A stretch of DNA of 64,000 bases, taken from Eubacteriales bacterium. Lineage in GTDB: Bacteria; Bacillota; Clostridia; Lachnospirales; Lachnospiraceae. Shown here piece after piece: positions 34,888-43,643 of this stretch; the stretch's first letter is position 1; every line of letters starts with the position of its first letter. Where the stretch lies: assembly GCA_030525875.1 (NCBI GenBank), contig JAUNDV010000002.1, positions 58,563 to 122,562 on the forward strand, written 5' to 3'. The translations under genes and the position numbers were made by a program. Under the pieces are notes generated by a model, which worked only from the letters and a program-made list of their open reading frames with translations, had not been told where the DNA came from and ran no database searches.

Positions 34888-36258
34888 ATGGATAAGAATA
34901 GTTTAAATAAATTTTTTGAAGGTATGGATGAAAAAACAGCTCACAAGGAGATACTTGAGCTTGTTGGAGAATATTGTGACAGATACCACAATACAGATAA
35001 GGATAAGCCATATGTTGAAGGAAACAGGATACCATATGCTGGAAGAGTATATGATCACGATGAAATGATAAATCTTGTGGATTCTGCACTTGAATTCTGG
35101 CTTACAATGGGAAGATATACAAGAGAATTTGAGAAGAAGTTTTCTGAGTACGAGGATGTTAGGTTTACAAGCGTTGTAAACTCTGGTTCTTCAGCAAACC
35201 TGCTTGCATTTATGGCACTTACCTCACCTCTTCTTGGCGAGAGAGCTATCAAGAGAGGGGACGAGGTAATTACAGTTGCAGCAGGATTTCCTACTACAGT
35301 TACACCTATATTAAATTATGGTGCTGTTCCAGTTTTTGTAGATGTAACACTTCCACAGTACAATATAGATGTTACTAAGCTTGAGTCTGCTCTTAGTGAG
35401 AAGACCAAGGCGGTTATGATTGCACATACACTTGGAAATCCATTTGATCTTCAGGCTGTTTCAGCATTTTGTAAAAAGCATAATCTCTGGCTTGTTGAGG
35501 ATAACTGTGATGCACTTGGAAGCAAGGTGCTTATAGATGGAGTCTGGAGAAAGACTGGTTCAGTAGGAGATATTGGTACCTCATCATTTTATCCTCCTCA
35601 TCACATGACCATGGGAGAGGGAGGAGCTGTATATACAAATAATCCGCTGCTTAACAAGATAATAAGAAGTATCAGGGACTGGGGAAGAGACTGTATCTGT
35701 GAATCAGGACAGGATAACAGATGTACACATCGTTTTGATGGACAGTATGGAGAACTTCCTAAGGGCTATGATCACAAATATGTTTATTCCCATTTTGGAT
35801 ATAACCTTGGAATTAGTGATATGCAGGCAGCTGTTGGAGTGGCACAGCTTAATAAATTCCCTCACTTTGTAGAAAGAAGAAAAGAAAACTGGGATATATT
35901 AACAAGAGAGCTTGAAAGTGTAAGCGATAAGATTATGCTTCCTAAGTCACTTAAGGATTCTGATCCTAGCTGGTTCGGCTACTGCATGACTCTTGAAAAT
36001 GGAATTGACAGGGAAAAAGTCCTTAGATATATAGAAGATCATGGTGTACAGACCAGATTGCTCTTTGCCGGAAATCTTACAAAGCAGCCTTGCTTTGATC
36101 ATGTCAGAGGAAATGACAGTGTATATAGAATTTCCGGATCACTGGAAAATACAGATAGAATAATGACAGATACCTTCTGGGTAGGTGTATATCCTGGCAT
36201 GACAGCTGATAGATTAGAGTACATGGCCAGAGTTATAAAGGAAGCCGTAAACAGATAA
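34888..36258 (+). CDS. rfbH: CDP-6-deoxy-4-hexulose 3-dehydrase (E1), RfbH
   Basis: Removes the C3 hydroxyl from CDP-4-keto-6-deoxyglucose in CDP-3,6-dideoxyhexose synthesis, using PMP and a [2Fe-2S] cluster. The usual PLP lysine is replaced by histidine in SSFYPPHHMTMGEGG (H238/H239), which is diagnostic for E1. Cluster cysteines are C207, C269, C271 and C279 (DCICESGQDNRC region). The length of 456 residues fits. The start ATG directly follows an in-frame TAG and has only a weak SD. rfbF and rfbG are upstream but separated by the trp/isc region. The E3 reductase is absent. Confidence 0.94.
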   Translation: MDKNSLNKFFEGMDEKTAHKEILELVGEYCDRYHNTDKDKPYVEGNRIPYAGRVYDHDEMINLVDSALEFWLTMGRYTREFEKKFSEYEDVRFTSVVNSGSSANLLAFMALTSPLLGERAIKRGDEVITVAAGFPTTVTPILNYGAVPVFVDVTLPQYNIDVTKLESALSEKTKAVMIAHTLGNPFDLQAVSAFCKKHNLWLVEDNCDALGSKVLIDGVWRKTGSVGDIGTSSFYPPHHMTMGEGGAVYTNNPLLNKIIRSIRDWGRDCICESGQDNRCTHRFDGQYGELPKGYDHKYVYSHFGYNLGISDMQAAVGVAQLNKFPHFVERRKENWDILTRELESVSDKIMLPKSLKDSDPSWFGYCMTLENGIDREKVLRYIEDHGVQTRLLFAGNLTKQPCFDHVRGNDSVYRISGSLENTDRIMTDTFWVGVYPGMTADRLEYMARVIKEAVNR

Positions 36259-36269
36259 TAGAACCGGAG

Positions 36270-37133
36270 ATGATGGATTTGCAGAAATATGATGAAAAAA
36301 AACTCAAGGAGGCCCAGCTTGTAAGCCTTGAGATTTTGCTTAAGCTTGATGAGATATGTCGTGCCAATGGCATAAAATATCTTCTGGATTCTGGAACACT
36401 TATAGGTGCAGTGCGCCATAAGGGCTTTATTCCATGGGATGATGATATAGATATAGCCATGACCAGGGAGAATTTTGAACATTTCAAGAGGCTCATAAAG
36501 GAAAATAAAAATCTGCTTCCTGACAATATGGAGCTGATACTTCCGGACGAATACCGGGGCGGAGAAGCATTTTATGATTTTACGCCACGAATTGTTTACC
36601 TCAATTCCAAACGCCGTACAGCTGATGAGGAGAGTCTTTACTATGAAGGGAAGCTTAATCATCTGTGGGTAGATATTTTCATTATAGATGAGATATCAGA
36701 TAATGCTTTTCTGGATGGCCTTACAAGGCTTAAGCAGAAGATGATTTATGGTGCATCAATGCCTAGAAGATATGGGATAAGCTATAGCAAGTATAGCTTT
36801 ATTGATAAACTCAAGGTAGGTGTGCTTAGCTTTGGAAAGTATTTTTTCTCTATGCCAAGACTGTTTAAAATGCAGGAAAAGCTATCGCGAAAATATGCAG
36901 GTAAAGGGACAAAGAGAGTTTATTATTCCAATTACCAGCCGGATTATTTATATGTTACACTTGAAAGAAACTGGTGCAGCGAGGTGACGGAGCTTATGTT
37001 TGAAGGGCATATGCTCATGGCTCCAAAGGAATATGACAAGGTGTTAAAAGAGGTTTATGGAGATTACATGCAGCTTCCGCCTGATGACAAAAGGATACCA
37101 TCACATAACTCAGAAAACCTTGAGATATTTTGA
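36270..37133 (+). CDS. LicD-family phosphotransferase
   Basis: Members add phosphocholine or related groups to surface glycans and teichoic acids. The nucleotidyltransferase-like site is clear: LLDSGTLIGAVRHKGFIPWD (20 residues) then DDIDIAM, with the metal-binding DDDID cluster. 287 residues, soluble. Either ATG 36270 or ATG 36273 could start it; GGAG at 36266 is very close to both. It lies 11 bases after rfbH and before a GtrB-like glycosyltransferase, so all three probably decorate one polysaccharide. Confidence 0.9.
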   Translation: MMDLQKYDEKKLKEAQLVSLEILLKLDEICRANGIKYLLDSGTLIGAVRHKGFIPWDDDIDIAMTRENFEHFKRLIKENKNLLPDNMELILPDEYRGGEAFYDFTPRIVYLNSKRRTADEESLYYEGKLNHLWVDIFIIDEISDNAFLDGLTRLKQKMIYGASMPRRYGISYSKYSFIDKLKVGVLSFGKYFFSMPRLFKMQEKLSRKYAGKGTKRVYYSNYQPDYLYVTLERNWCSEVTELMFEGHMLMAPKEYDKVLKEVYGDYMQLPPDDKRIPSHNSENLEIF

Positions 37134-37163
37134 AAATTATTTAATTAATAAAGAGGAATCAAA

Positions 37164-38123
37164 TTGAAGCTTATTAGTATAGTTGCTTCTGTTTATAATG
37201 AAGAGCAGGGCATAAGACAATTCTATACAGTAGTCAGGGAAAAGCTTGAAGAGCTTAAGTCTAAGTCCGGGAAAATGTTCGAATATGAGATTTTCTTCGT
37301 AAATGACGGAAGCACAGATAGAAGCAGAGAAATACTTGAGGAGATATGGAGCAGGGACAAAGAGCATGTCAGTCTTTTGAACTTTTCAAAAAATTTTGGA
37401 CATGAAGCCGCTATGACGGCCGGACTGGATTATGCAAAGGGCGACTATCTCATTTTCATGGATGCGGATCTTCAGCATCCGCCATCATGTATAGCTGACA
37501 TAATGAAGGCCTTTGAGGATGGTTATGAAATAATAAGCATGGTAAGAACTAAGAATGAATCTGCAGGCTTATTAAAAAATATTACTTCATCTGGCTTTTA
37601 TAAGGTCATCAATTCTCTTTCACAAATGCACCTTGAGCCAGCAGCTTCGGACTTTTTTGCAATAAGCAAAAAGCCAGCAGAGGTTCTAAGGAAGAATTTT
37701 AGGGAAAGAGTAAGATTCCTGAGAGGCTATGTTCAAAATATTGGCTTTAAGAAGATGAATTTAGAATATGAGGCGGCAGAAAGAGTGGCAGGACAGAGCC
37801 ATTATAGCCTTAAGAAGCTTTGGAAGTTTTCTATGGAAACCATTATCTGCTTTTCAAATGTTCCTCTTAAGCTTGGAATATATGCAGGACTCATGTCAGC
37901 ACTGGCAGGTGTTATACTTATAATATATACTCTTTTAACGAAGAGCGGAGCTCCAAGCGGATATGCTACTATAGTAATAGCGCTTTGCTTTATGTTTGCA
38001 GTTCAATTTATTATAATAGGGGTTATAGGAGAATATATAGCAGTCATTTTCAGTGAGCTTAAGGACAGGCCAATATATATAGTTGAAGATATAAAAAACA
38101 TAAATGATAAAAGTGATGATTAA
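37164..38123 (+). CDS. GT2 polyprenyl-phosphate sugar transferase (GtrB/DPM1-like)
   Basis: A GT-A domain (SIVASVYNEEQGI, FFVNDGSTD, MDADLQHPP) followed by two C-terminal hydrophobic helices. This layout makes undecaprenyl-phosphate-linked sugars for GT-C enzymes acting outside. It could serve the GT-C-like proteins in this window (inference). The start is TTG at 37164, chosen because AGAGGAA lies 7 bases upstream and the conserved KLISIVAS begins there. 319 residues, the usual size. Confidence 0.92.
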   Translation: MKLISIVASVYNEEQGIRQFYTVVREKLEELKSKSGKMFEYEIFFVNDGSTDRSREILEEIWSRDKEHVSLLNFSKNFGHEAAMTAGLDYAKGDYLIFMDADLQHPPSCIADIMKAFEDGYEIISMVRTKNESAGLLKNITSSGFYKVINSLSQMHLEPAASDFFAISKKPAEVLRKNFRERVRFLRGYVQNIGFKKMNLEYEAAERVAGQSHYSLKKLWKFSMETIICFSNVPLKLGIYAGLMSALAGVILIIYTLLTKSGAPSGYATIVIALCFMFAVQFIIIGVIGEYIAVIFSELKDRPIYIVEDIKNINDKSDD

Positions 38124-38179
38124 AATGGCTTTTTTATAAATTCTTATCATTTTTTATAAAAAGTTCAGATTTATACGTA

Positions 38180-38208
38180 TTGCTTTTAAAAAATGTCAGT
38201 GCTATACT
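38180..38208 (+). promoter_or_regulatory. Promoter of the yybP-ykoY leader
   Basis: TTGCTT (38180-38185), 17 bases and TATACT (38203-38208). The start near 38215 begins the riboswitch. Confidence 0.65.
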
Positions 38209-38214
38209 TTGGAA

Positions 38215-38393
38215 AAATAAGGGAGTAGCCGGCGTGTAGATGCTACCAAACCAACAGCTTGTAATATCGGGCTTATATGAAGATGCGATTTTAAATGATG
38301 CATTTGGATATCTCAGATTTATATATGCTTATATTTCTGGTTTAGTATTAAATGGCGAGACTTATCGGAAAGACGATAGGTCTTGCCTTTTTT
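38215..38393 (+). ncRNA. Candidate yybP-ykoY (Mn2+) riboswitch with terminator platform
   Basis: The 5' side has AAGGGAGTAGCC (38219-38230) and the 3' side has GGCGAGACTTATCG (38354-38367), resembling the two conserved parts of the yybP-ykoY aptamer. The 3' conserved arm also pairs with 38374-38387 to form a terminator followed by six T residues. Mn2+ binding would hold that arm in the aptamer and permit read-through to the P-type ATPase. Recognition is by eye; a covariance search would settle it. Confidence 0.78.
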
Positions 38394-38430
38394 GTTATCA
38401 GATGTTGGGAAGAGGATAAGGAGGAAGAAA

Positions 38431-41067
38431 ATGAAAGCATATCTTGAAAGCGTAGATTCCATCTATAAGGATCTACAAAGTTCAGAACAGGGACTTAGCA
38501 GCGAAGAAGCTTCAAAGCGATTCGAAAAATATGGTCCTAACAAATTGAAGGAAGCAAAGAAAGAGCCACTTTGGAAGAAATTTTTAAAGGAGCTCTCAGA
38601 TCCAATGATCATCATGCTTATTGCGGCAGCTGTTGTATCAGGTATAACTTCAGCATACGCAGGCGAGAGTATGGCAGATGTTGTCATTATCATGATCGTC
38701 GTTGTGATCAACGCAGTACTTGGTGTATATCAGGAAAATAAAGCTGAAAAGGCCATAGATGCACTTGAGAAAATGACTAAGGCACAGGCCAAGGTAATCA
38801 GGAATGGCGAACAGATAAGCATAGATTCAGAGAAGCTTGTTCCTGGTGATGTAATAGTTCTTGAGGCTGGAGATCAGGTTCCGGCAGATGCAAGAGTTAT
38901 AGAGTCAGCAAGCATGAAGGCTATAGAGTCAGCACTTACAGGAGAGTCTGTAGCTGTAAGTAAGATGATAGACATTCTTAATCTTGAGGGAAGCAAGGAT
39001 ATTCCTCTTGGAGATCGTAAAAACATGGTTTACATGGGCTCAACCATAGACTATGGACGAGGAATGGCTGTAGTTACTGGTACAGGCATGGATACGGAGA
39101 TGGGTAAGATAGCAGATGCCCTTCAGGCAGCAGAGGATAATCAGACTCCTCTTCAGAGAAAGCTGGCACAGCTTTCAAAGATTCTTACAGTTATCGTGCT
39201 TGGTATCTGTGTTGTGATCTTCGGTGTTAACATTTTCAGGGCATATCCTAATATATCCTCAGCTGTATTTATAGATACCTTTATGATAGCTGTATCACTT
39301 GCAGTAGCTGCTATTCCGGAAGGTCTGGCAGCAGTAGTAACTATCGTTCTTTCAATTGGTGTTACAAAGATGAGTGAGAAAAAAGCTGTTATACGTAAAC
39401 TTACAGCAGTTGAGACACTTGGATGTACACAGGTTATCTGTTCAGATAAGACAGGAACACTTACACAGAACAAGATGACAGTTGTGAAGAGAGTTTCTGA
39501 TGATGAGTCAGAGCTTATCAAGGGAATGGCACTTTGCTCAGATGCAGTTCCTGATTCAAATGGTGAAGCCATAGGAGAGGCAACAGAGTGTGCACTTGTA
39601 AATGATGCAACAAAGAACGGTTTTGATAAGAGAACTGAAAATGAAAAATATCCTAGAGCAGCTGAAGCACCATTTGACTCAATGAGAAAAATGATGTCCG
39701 TTGTAGTAAAGAATGCAGATGGAAAGCTTACACAGTACACAAAGGGAGCTCCGGATGAAGTATTAAAATGCTGTACCAAGGTTCTTAAGAATGGCCAGGT
39801 ATTAGATATGAGTGCTGAGCTTATGAAAGAAATTTCAGCAGCTAATAAGCAGATGGCAGATGAGGCACTTAGAGTTCTTGCTCTTGCTAAGAAAACTTAT
39901 GATATTCTTCCTCAGGATACAGAGCCTGCTAATCTCGAAACAGAGCTTTGCTATGTAGGACTTTGTGGAATGATTGATCCTATACGTCCTGAGGTTAAGG
40001 ATGCCATAGCGGAATGTCATACAGCCGGTATAAGAACAATTATGATAACTGGTGACCACAAGGATACAGCAGTAGCAATTGCAAAGCAGCTTGGAATTCT
40101 TGGCGAAGGAATGCGTGCTATCACAGGTGCAGAGCTCAATGAAATAAGCGACGAAGATTTTGAAAAGGAAATTAAGAACATAGCTGTTTATGCAAGAGTC
40201 CAGCCTGAGCATAAGGTAAGAATAGTAAAGACCTGGCAGAAGAATGGTATGATAACTGCCATGACAGGTGATGGTGTAAATGATGCTCCATCTATCAAAA
40301 ATGCTGATATAGGAATAGGCATGGGTATCACAGGAACTGACGTAACAAAGGGTGTTGCAGATATGGTTCTTGCAGATGATAACTTTGCTACCATAGTGTC
40401 AGCAGTAGAAGAGGGAAGAAGAATTTATGACAATATAAGAAAGGCTATACAGTTCCTTCTTGCTTCTAACCTTGCAGAGGTTGTAGCGATATTTGTGGCT
40501 ACACTTCTCGGCTTCCAGATACTTGAACCAGTTCATCTTTTATGGATTAACCTTATTACAGACTGCTTCCCAGCTATAGCACTTGGTATGGAGGCAGCAG
40601 AGTCAGATATAATGAAGCACAGCCCAAGAGATTCAAGAGAAGGTATCTTTGCAGGCGGTATGGGCTTTGATATATTCTTCCAGGGTGTACTTATAGCAGC
40701 GCTTACAGTAGTTTCTTATCTGATAGGCGATCATATAGAAACTGGTGTATGGCAGTTTGTAAATTCAAAGGATGGTATGACTATGGCATTCCTTACACTT
40801 TCAATGGTTGAAATTTTCCATAGTCTCAATATGAGAAGCCGTCGTAAGTCTTTATTTGGAATGAAGCAGCACAACACCTTCCTGTTTATGTCAATGTTTG
40901 CAGCCTTCCTTCTTACAACAGCCGTTATTTATATTCCATTCCTTTCAAAGGCCTTTGATTTTGCACATATTTCACTTTATGAGTATGGCATAGCAATGCT
41001 TCTTGCAATATCAGTTATCCCTATCATGGAGCTGGTAAAGCTTATTCAGAGAAAGCTTGGAAAATAA
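38431..41067 (+). CDS. P-type cation ATPase, Ca2+/Mn2+ type
   Basis: 878 residues from the ATG at 38431 (AAGGAGG 8 bases upstream). The phosphorylated Asp is D339 in CSDKTGTLT. TM4 shows IPEGLAAVV, TM6 shows NLITDCFPAIALG, and the hinge TGDGVNDAP is present; these mark the SERCA/PMCA-like (type II) branch. It exports Ca2+ or Mn2+ with ATP. The upstream riboswitch candidate favours Mn2+ detoxification, as reported for L. lactis yoaB. It is followed by a terminator shared with the convergent BCCT gene. Confidence 0.92.
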   Translation: MKAYLESVDSIYKDLQSSEQGLSSEEASKRFEKYGPNKLKEAKKEPLWKKFLKELSDPMIIMLIAAAVVSGITSAYAGESMADVVIIMIVVVINAVLGVYQENKAEKAIDALEKMTKAQAKVIRNGEQISIDSEKLVPGDVIVLEAGDQVPADARVIESASMKAIESALTGESVAVSKMIDILNLEGSKDIPLGDRKNMVYMGSTIDYGRGMAVVTGTGMDTEMGKIADALQAAEDNQTPLQRKLAQLSKILTVIVLGICVVIFGVNIFRAYPNISSAVFIDTFMIAVSLAVAAIPEGLAAVVTIVLSIGVTKMSEKKAVIRKLTAVETLGCTQVICSDKTGTLTQNKMTVVKRVSDDESELIKGMALCSDAVPDSNGEAIGEATECALVNDATKNGFDKRTENEKYPRAAEAPFDSMRKMMSVVVKNADGKLTQYTKGAPDEVLKCCTKVLKNGQVLDMSAELMKEISAANKQMADEALRVLALAKKTYDILPQDTEPANLETELCYVGLCGMIDPIRPEVKDAIAECHTAGIRTIMITGDHKDTAVAIAKQLGILGEGMRAITGAELNEISDEDFEKEIKNIAVYARVQPEHKVRIVKTWQKNGMITAMTGDGVNDAPSIKNADIGIGMGITGTDVTKGVADMVLADDNFATIVSAVEEGRRIYDNIRKAIQFLLASNLAEVVAIFVATLLGFQILEPVHLLWINLITDCFPAIALGMEAAESDIMKHSPRDSREGIFAGGMGFDIFFQGVLIAALTVVSYLIGDHIETGVWQFVNSKDGMTMAFLTLSMVEIFHSLNMRSRRKSLFGMKQHNTFLFMSMFAAFLLTTAVIYIPFLSKAFDFAHISLYEYGIAMLLAISVIPIMELVKLIQRKLGK

Positions 41068-41081
41068 GATAAACATATAAA

Positions 41082-41126
41082 AAATATCCTGCATTCACAA
41101 ATCTGTGGATAGCAGGATATTTTTAT
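41082..41126. terminator. Bidirectional terminator between the ATPase and BCCT genes
   Basis: AAATATCCTGC (41082-41092) pairs with GCAGGATATTT (41112-41122), with T runs on one strand and A runs on the other side. Confidence 0.85.
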
Positions 41127-41138
41127 GTAGAAATTGAC

Positions 41139-42650
41139 TTATTTTAAATAGTTTTTAGCATCCTTAAAGAAACTTAAGATTATAAGCATGATGACCATGC
41201 CTATAGGGAAGGCTGCGATAATAGAAACTGTCTGCAGGTTGTTCATACTGTTTTCTGAAAATATAAGCGCCACAGGAAGCATTATAAGTAATATAGCCCA
41301 AAATAGCTTCATGCCATTAGATGCCTCCTGATTGTCTTCCAGATTTTTATATGAGTAAGCTGAAGCAACGAGCGTAATGGAATCAAAGCTTGTGGCATAG
41401 AAAGCTATCATGGCAGCGACAAGCACAAATAATACAAGCTTAGCAAGAGGAAGAGTATTTATTATTTCCATTATTATGGTGTAAAGATCAGCACCGCTGG
41501 CATACATGCCTATAAAGTCAAGCTGTCCGCTCATTTGAAGTCCTAAAGAATAATTTCCAAGTACAATAAAGGAGATAAAGGTTGAACTAAGACCAAATAC
41601 ATAAGCACCTATAATGACCTGTCTGATGGTTCTGCCCTTTGATATGCTTCCCATAAAGAAAGGTGAGGCAACACACCATACCATCCAGTAAGCCCAGTAA
41701 AAGATAGTCCAGTTTTGTGGAAATGAAGTAGTTCTCAGAGGATCTGTTTTTGTGGCCAGACCTATGAAATTTTGAAGCATATTTCCTATGGCTGAAAAGC
41801 CGGTTTCAATTATATATACAGCTTCACCTCCGAAAATGAGTACAAAACCAAGTAAAGCAAAGAAGATGTACATACAGCTTTCTGCAAGAAGCTTTACTCC
41901 TTTCATTCCTTTCATGACAGAAATAGTATATACAAGGCAGGTAAGAACAAGGATACCGATGGTAATCCATTTGCTGTCGCTAAAACCAAGCAGATTTGAA
42001 ACAGCACGGCTAAGAAGAGGCGTTGCTATCGAAAAAGTGGTTGCAGTACCTGCTATAAGTGCGATAACAGCAAGTATGTCTATAAGTTTTCCCGGCGCCT
42101 TGTCTGTATATTTACCAAGTATAGGTCTGCAGGCTTCGGAATATTTTTGTTTGCTGCAGCCTCTTACATGGAGCATAAAGCCAAAGCAGGCGGCAAGCAC
42201 AGCATAGAAGCTCCAAGGAATAGGTCCCCAGTGAAATAGAGGATAGGTAGAAGCCCAGTCCTGAACGTTGCCAAGCTCTTTAACAAAGCTTTCATTTGCA
42301 TATATGACCCATTCACAGAGTGAATAGAAGAGAATGTCTGCCGCAAGGCCGGAGGTAAACATCATTGCTCCCCAGGTAAAGCCACTGTACTTAGGTTTGT
42401 CAGAAGGCTTTCCAAGCTTGATATTTCCATATTTTGAAAATGCTATGTAAAATGATATTCCAAGTACAAGAAGTCCTATTATGAGATAATAAACACCCAT
42501 CTCATTTCCGAGAAAGCCTCTTATATGTCCCAATACATAAGAAGAGCTAGCAGGGAAGAGTATAAACAATATACACATTACTGCAATCATAAGGAAAGGA
42601 ATGACAGTTGTAATTGGATCGATATTTTTGAAAATATTTTTATTCTTCAT
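41139..42650 (-). CDS. BCCT-family transporter (betaine/carnitine/choline)
   Basis: 503 residues with 12 hydrophobic helices. The family signature is present around GSISKGRTIRQV together with the aromatic TM8 segment FYWAYWMVW. The ligand cannot be fixed by eye; it could be glycine betaine, carnitine or choline. The start ATG at 42650 (reverse strand) is chosen because GTGAGG lies about 7 bases upstream; a TTG at 42671 is less likely. It is the only long minus-strand gene here and faces a divergent small gene. Confidence 0.92.
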   Translation of the reverse strand: MKNKNIFKNIDPITTVIPFLMIAVMCILFILFPASSSYVLGHIRGFLGNEMGVYYLIIGLLVLGISFYIAFSKYGNIKLGKPSDKPKYSGFTWGAMMFTSGLAADILFYSLCEWVIYANESFVKELGNVQDWASTYPLFHWGPIPWSFYAVLAACFGFMLHVRGCSKQKYSEACRPILGKYTDKAPGKLIDILAVIALIAGTATTFSIATPLLSRAVSNLLGFSDSKWITIGILVLTCLVYTISVMKGMKGVKLLAESCMYIFFALLGFVLIFGGEAVYIIETGFSAIGNMLQNFIGLATKTDPLRTTSFPQNWTIFYWAYWMVWCVASPFFMGSISKGRTIRQVIIGAYVFGLSSTFISFIVLGNYSLGLQMSGQLDFIGMYASGADLYTIIMEIINTLPLAKLVLFVLVAAMIAFYATSFDSITLVASAYSYKNLEDNQEASNGMKLFWAILLIMLPVALIFSENSMNNLQTVSIIAAFPIGMVIMLIILSFFKDAKNYLK

Positions 42651-42802
42651 TTTTTGCCTCACTATGTTCAAAAAATAAGTTTTTGATTAAATTTTGAACA
42701 TTTTACAAGCTTTTATATATTATGTCAAGTATATTTGAGCTTTTATGGCTTTAGTGATAAAATAATCTTTATTTAACTGTAATTTAGGAGGTTTGAAAAT
42801 AT

Positions 42803-43129
42803 ATGGCATCTAAAAATGGCTATAATGAACTGATGAACGAAGCCTTTGAAAGCTATTATGAAGCCTTTAGAAAGCATGGAGCTCTTTCCAAGGAAACAGC
42901 TCTTACTCTTGATGAAATATTTCCAGCCGTAGAACTTAGCTTTTCTGATAAGGAAATAATAAGGAAGCTAAAGAACTATGGTTTTATAAAAAAGGCAGGA
43001 AATAAATATTATCTCGATGAGGAAAAGCTAAATAAGCCGGGAGGCATTTTAGCACAGAAGCTTTTACTGCTTTTTATATGTGCAGTATTTGTAATGGTAT
43101 ATGTTATGTTTGCTGATAAATTTATATAA
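42803..43129 (+). CDS. Small protein with a winged-helix-like start and C-terminal membrane helix
   Basis: 108 residues. Residues 1-80 are charged and helical and end in a KNYGFIKKAGNKYYLDEEKL segment (20 residues) that looks like the wing of a winged helix. Residues about 88-105 form one hydrophobic helix near the C terminus. It could be a membrane-tethered regulator, but no family is recognised. AGGAGG lies 8-9 bases before the ATG. It is divergent from the BCCT gene and 19 bases before trmL, so it may be cotranscribed with trmL. Confidence 0.65.
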   Translation: MASKNGYNELMNEAFESYYEAFRKHGALSKETALTLDEIFPAVELSFSDKEIIRKLKNYGFIKKAGNKYYLDEEKLNKPGGILAQKLLLLFICAVFVMVYVMFADKFI

Positions 43130-43148
43130 TCCCTGAAGGAGAAAATGT

Positions 43149-43637
43149 ATGAAAATAGTACTTCATGAGCCTGGTATAGCGCTCAATACCGGAAATATAG
43201 GACGTACCTGTGCGGCAACAATGACTGAGCTGCATCTGATAAGACCTTACGGGTTTAGACTTAATGAAAAGGAAATAAAAAGAGCAGGTATGGATTACTG
43301 GGACAAGATAAAAGTATTTGAATATCTTGATTATGATGATTTTATGGAGAAAAATCCAGGAGCAAAGGTATATTATGCAACTACAAAGGCAAAGCATACC
43401 TATACTGATGTAAAATATGAGCCTGACTGTTTTATCATGCTTGGAAATGAGTCAAGAGGTATTCCGGAGGAAATACTTGTGGCAAATCCTGATACCTGTA
43501 TAAGAATACCTATGTGGGGAGATATAAGATCACTTAATCTTGCAAATTCAGCAGCTATTATATTATATGAAGCTTTAAGACAGAATGGTTTTGAGAAAAT
43601 GCAGCTTACAGGTGAGCTTCATAATCTTCACTGGTAA
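43149..43637 (+). CDS. trmL: tRNA (cytidine/uridine-34 2'-O)-methyltransferase
   Basis: A SPOUT-class methyltransferase that modifies the wobble base of tRNA-Leu. It begins KIVLHEPGIALNTGNIGRTC (20 residues), and the knot region shows LGNESRGIPEE and RSLNLANSAAI. The 162-residue length is normal for TrmL. It starts 19 bases after the small membrane-helix gene and is followed 6 bases later by a radical SAM gene. Confidence 0.95.
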   Translation: MKIVLHEPGIALNTGNIGRTCAATMTELHLIRPYGFRLNEKEIKRAGMDYWDKIKVFEYLDYDDFMEKNPGAKVYYATTKAKHTYTDVKYEPDCFIMLGNESRGIPEEILVANPDTCIRIPMWGDIRSLNLANSAAIILYEALRQNGFEKMQLTGELHNLHW

Positions 43638-43643
43638 CAGAGC

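Noticed and set aside
34432-36258. Functional link between rubredoxin and rfbH (electron donor for E1)
   Set aside because: Tempting because E1 needs electrons and no E3 is present, but a strong terminator and separate promoters lie between them, and known E1 partners are [2Fe-2S] reductases.
38127-38162. AT-rich hairpin after the GtrB-like gene as a terminator
   Set aside because: The T and A runs can pair but contain almost no G-C pairs, so support is too weak to list.
39153-39779. 208-codon minus-strand frame inside the P-type ATPase gene
   Set aside because: Complementary-strand open frame caused by codon bias; the plus-strand protein is fully conserved across this stretch.
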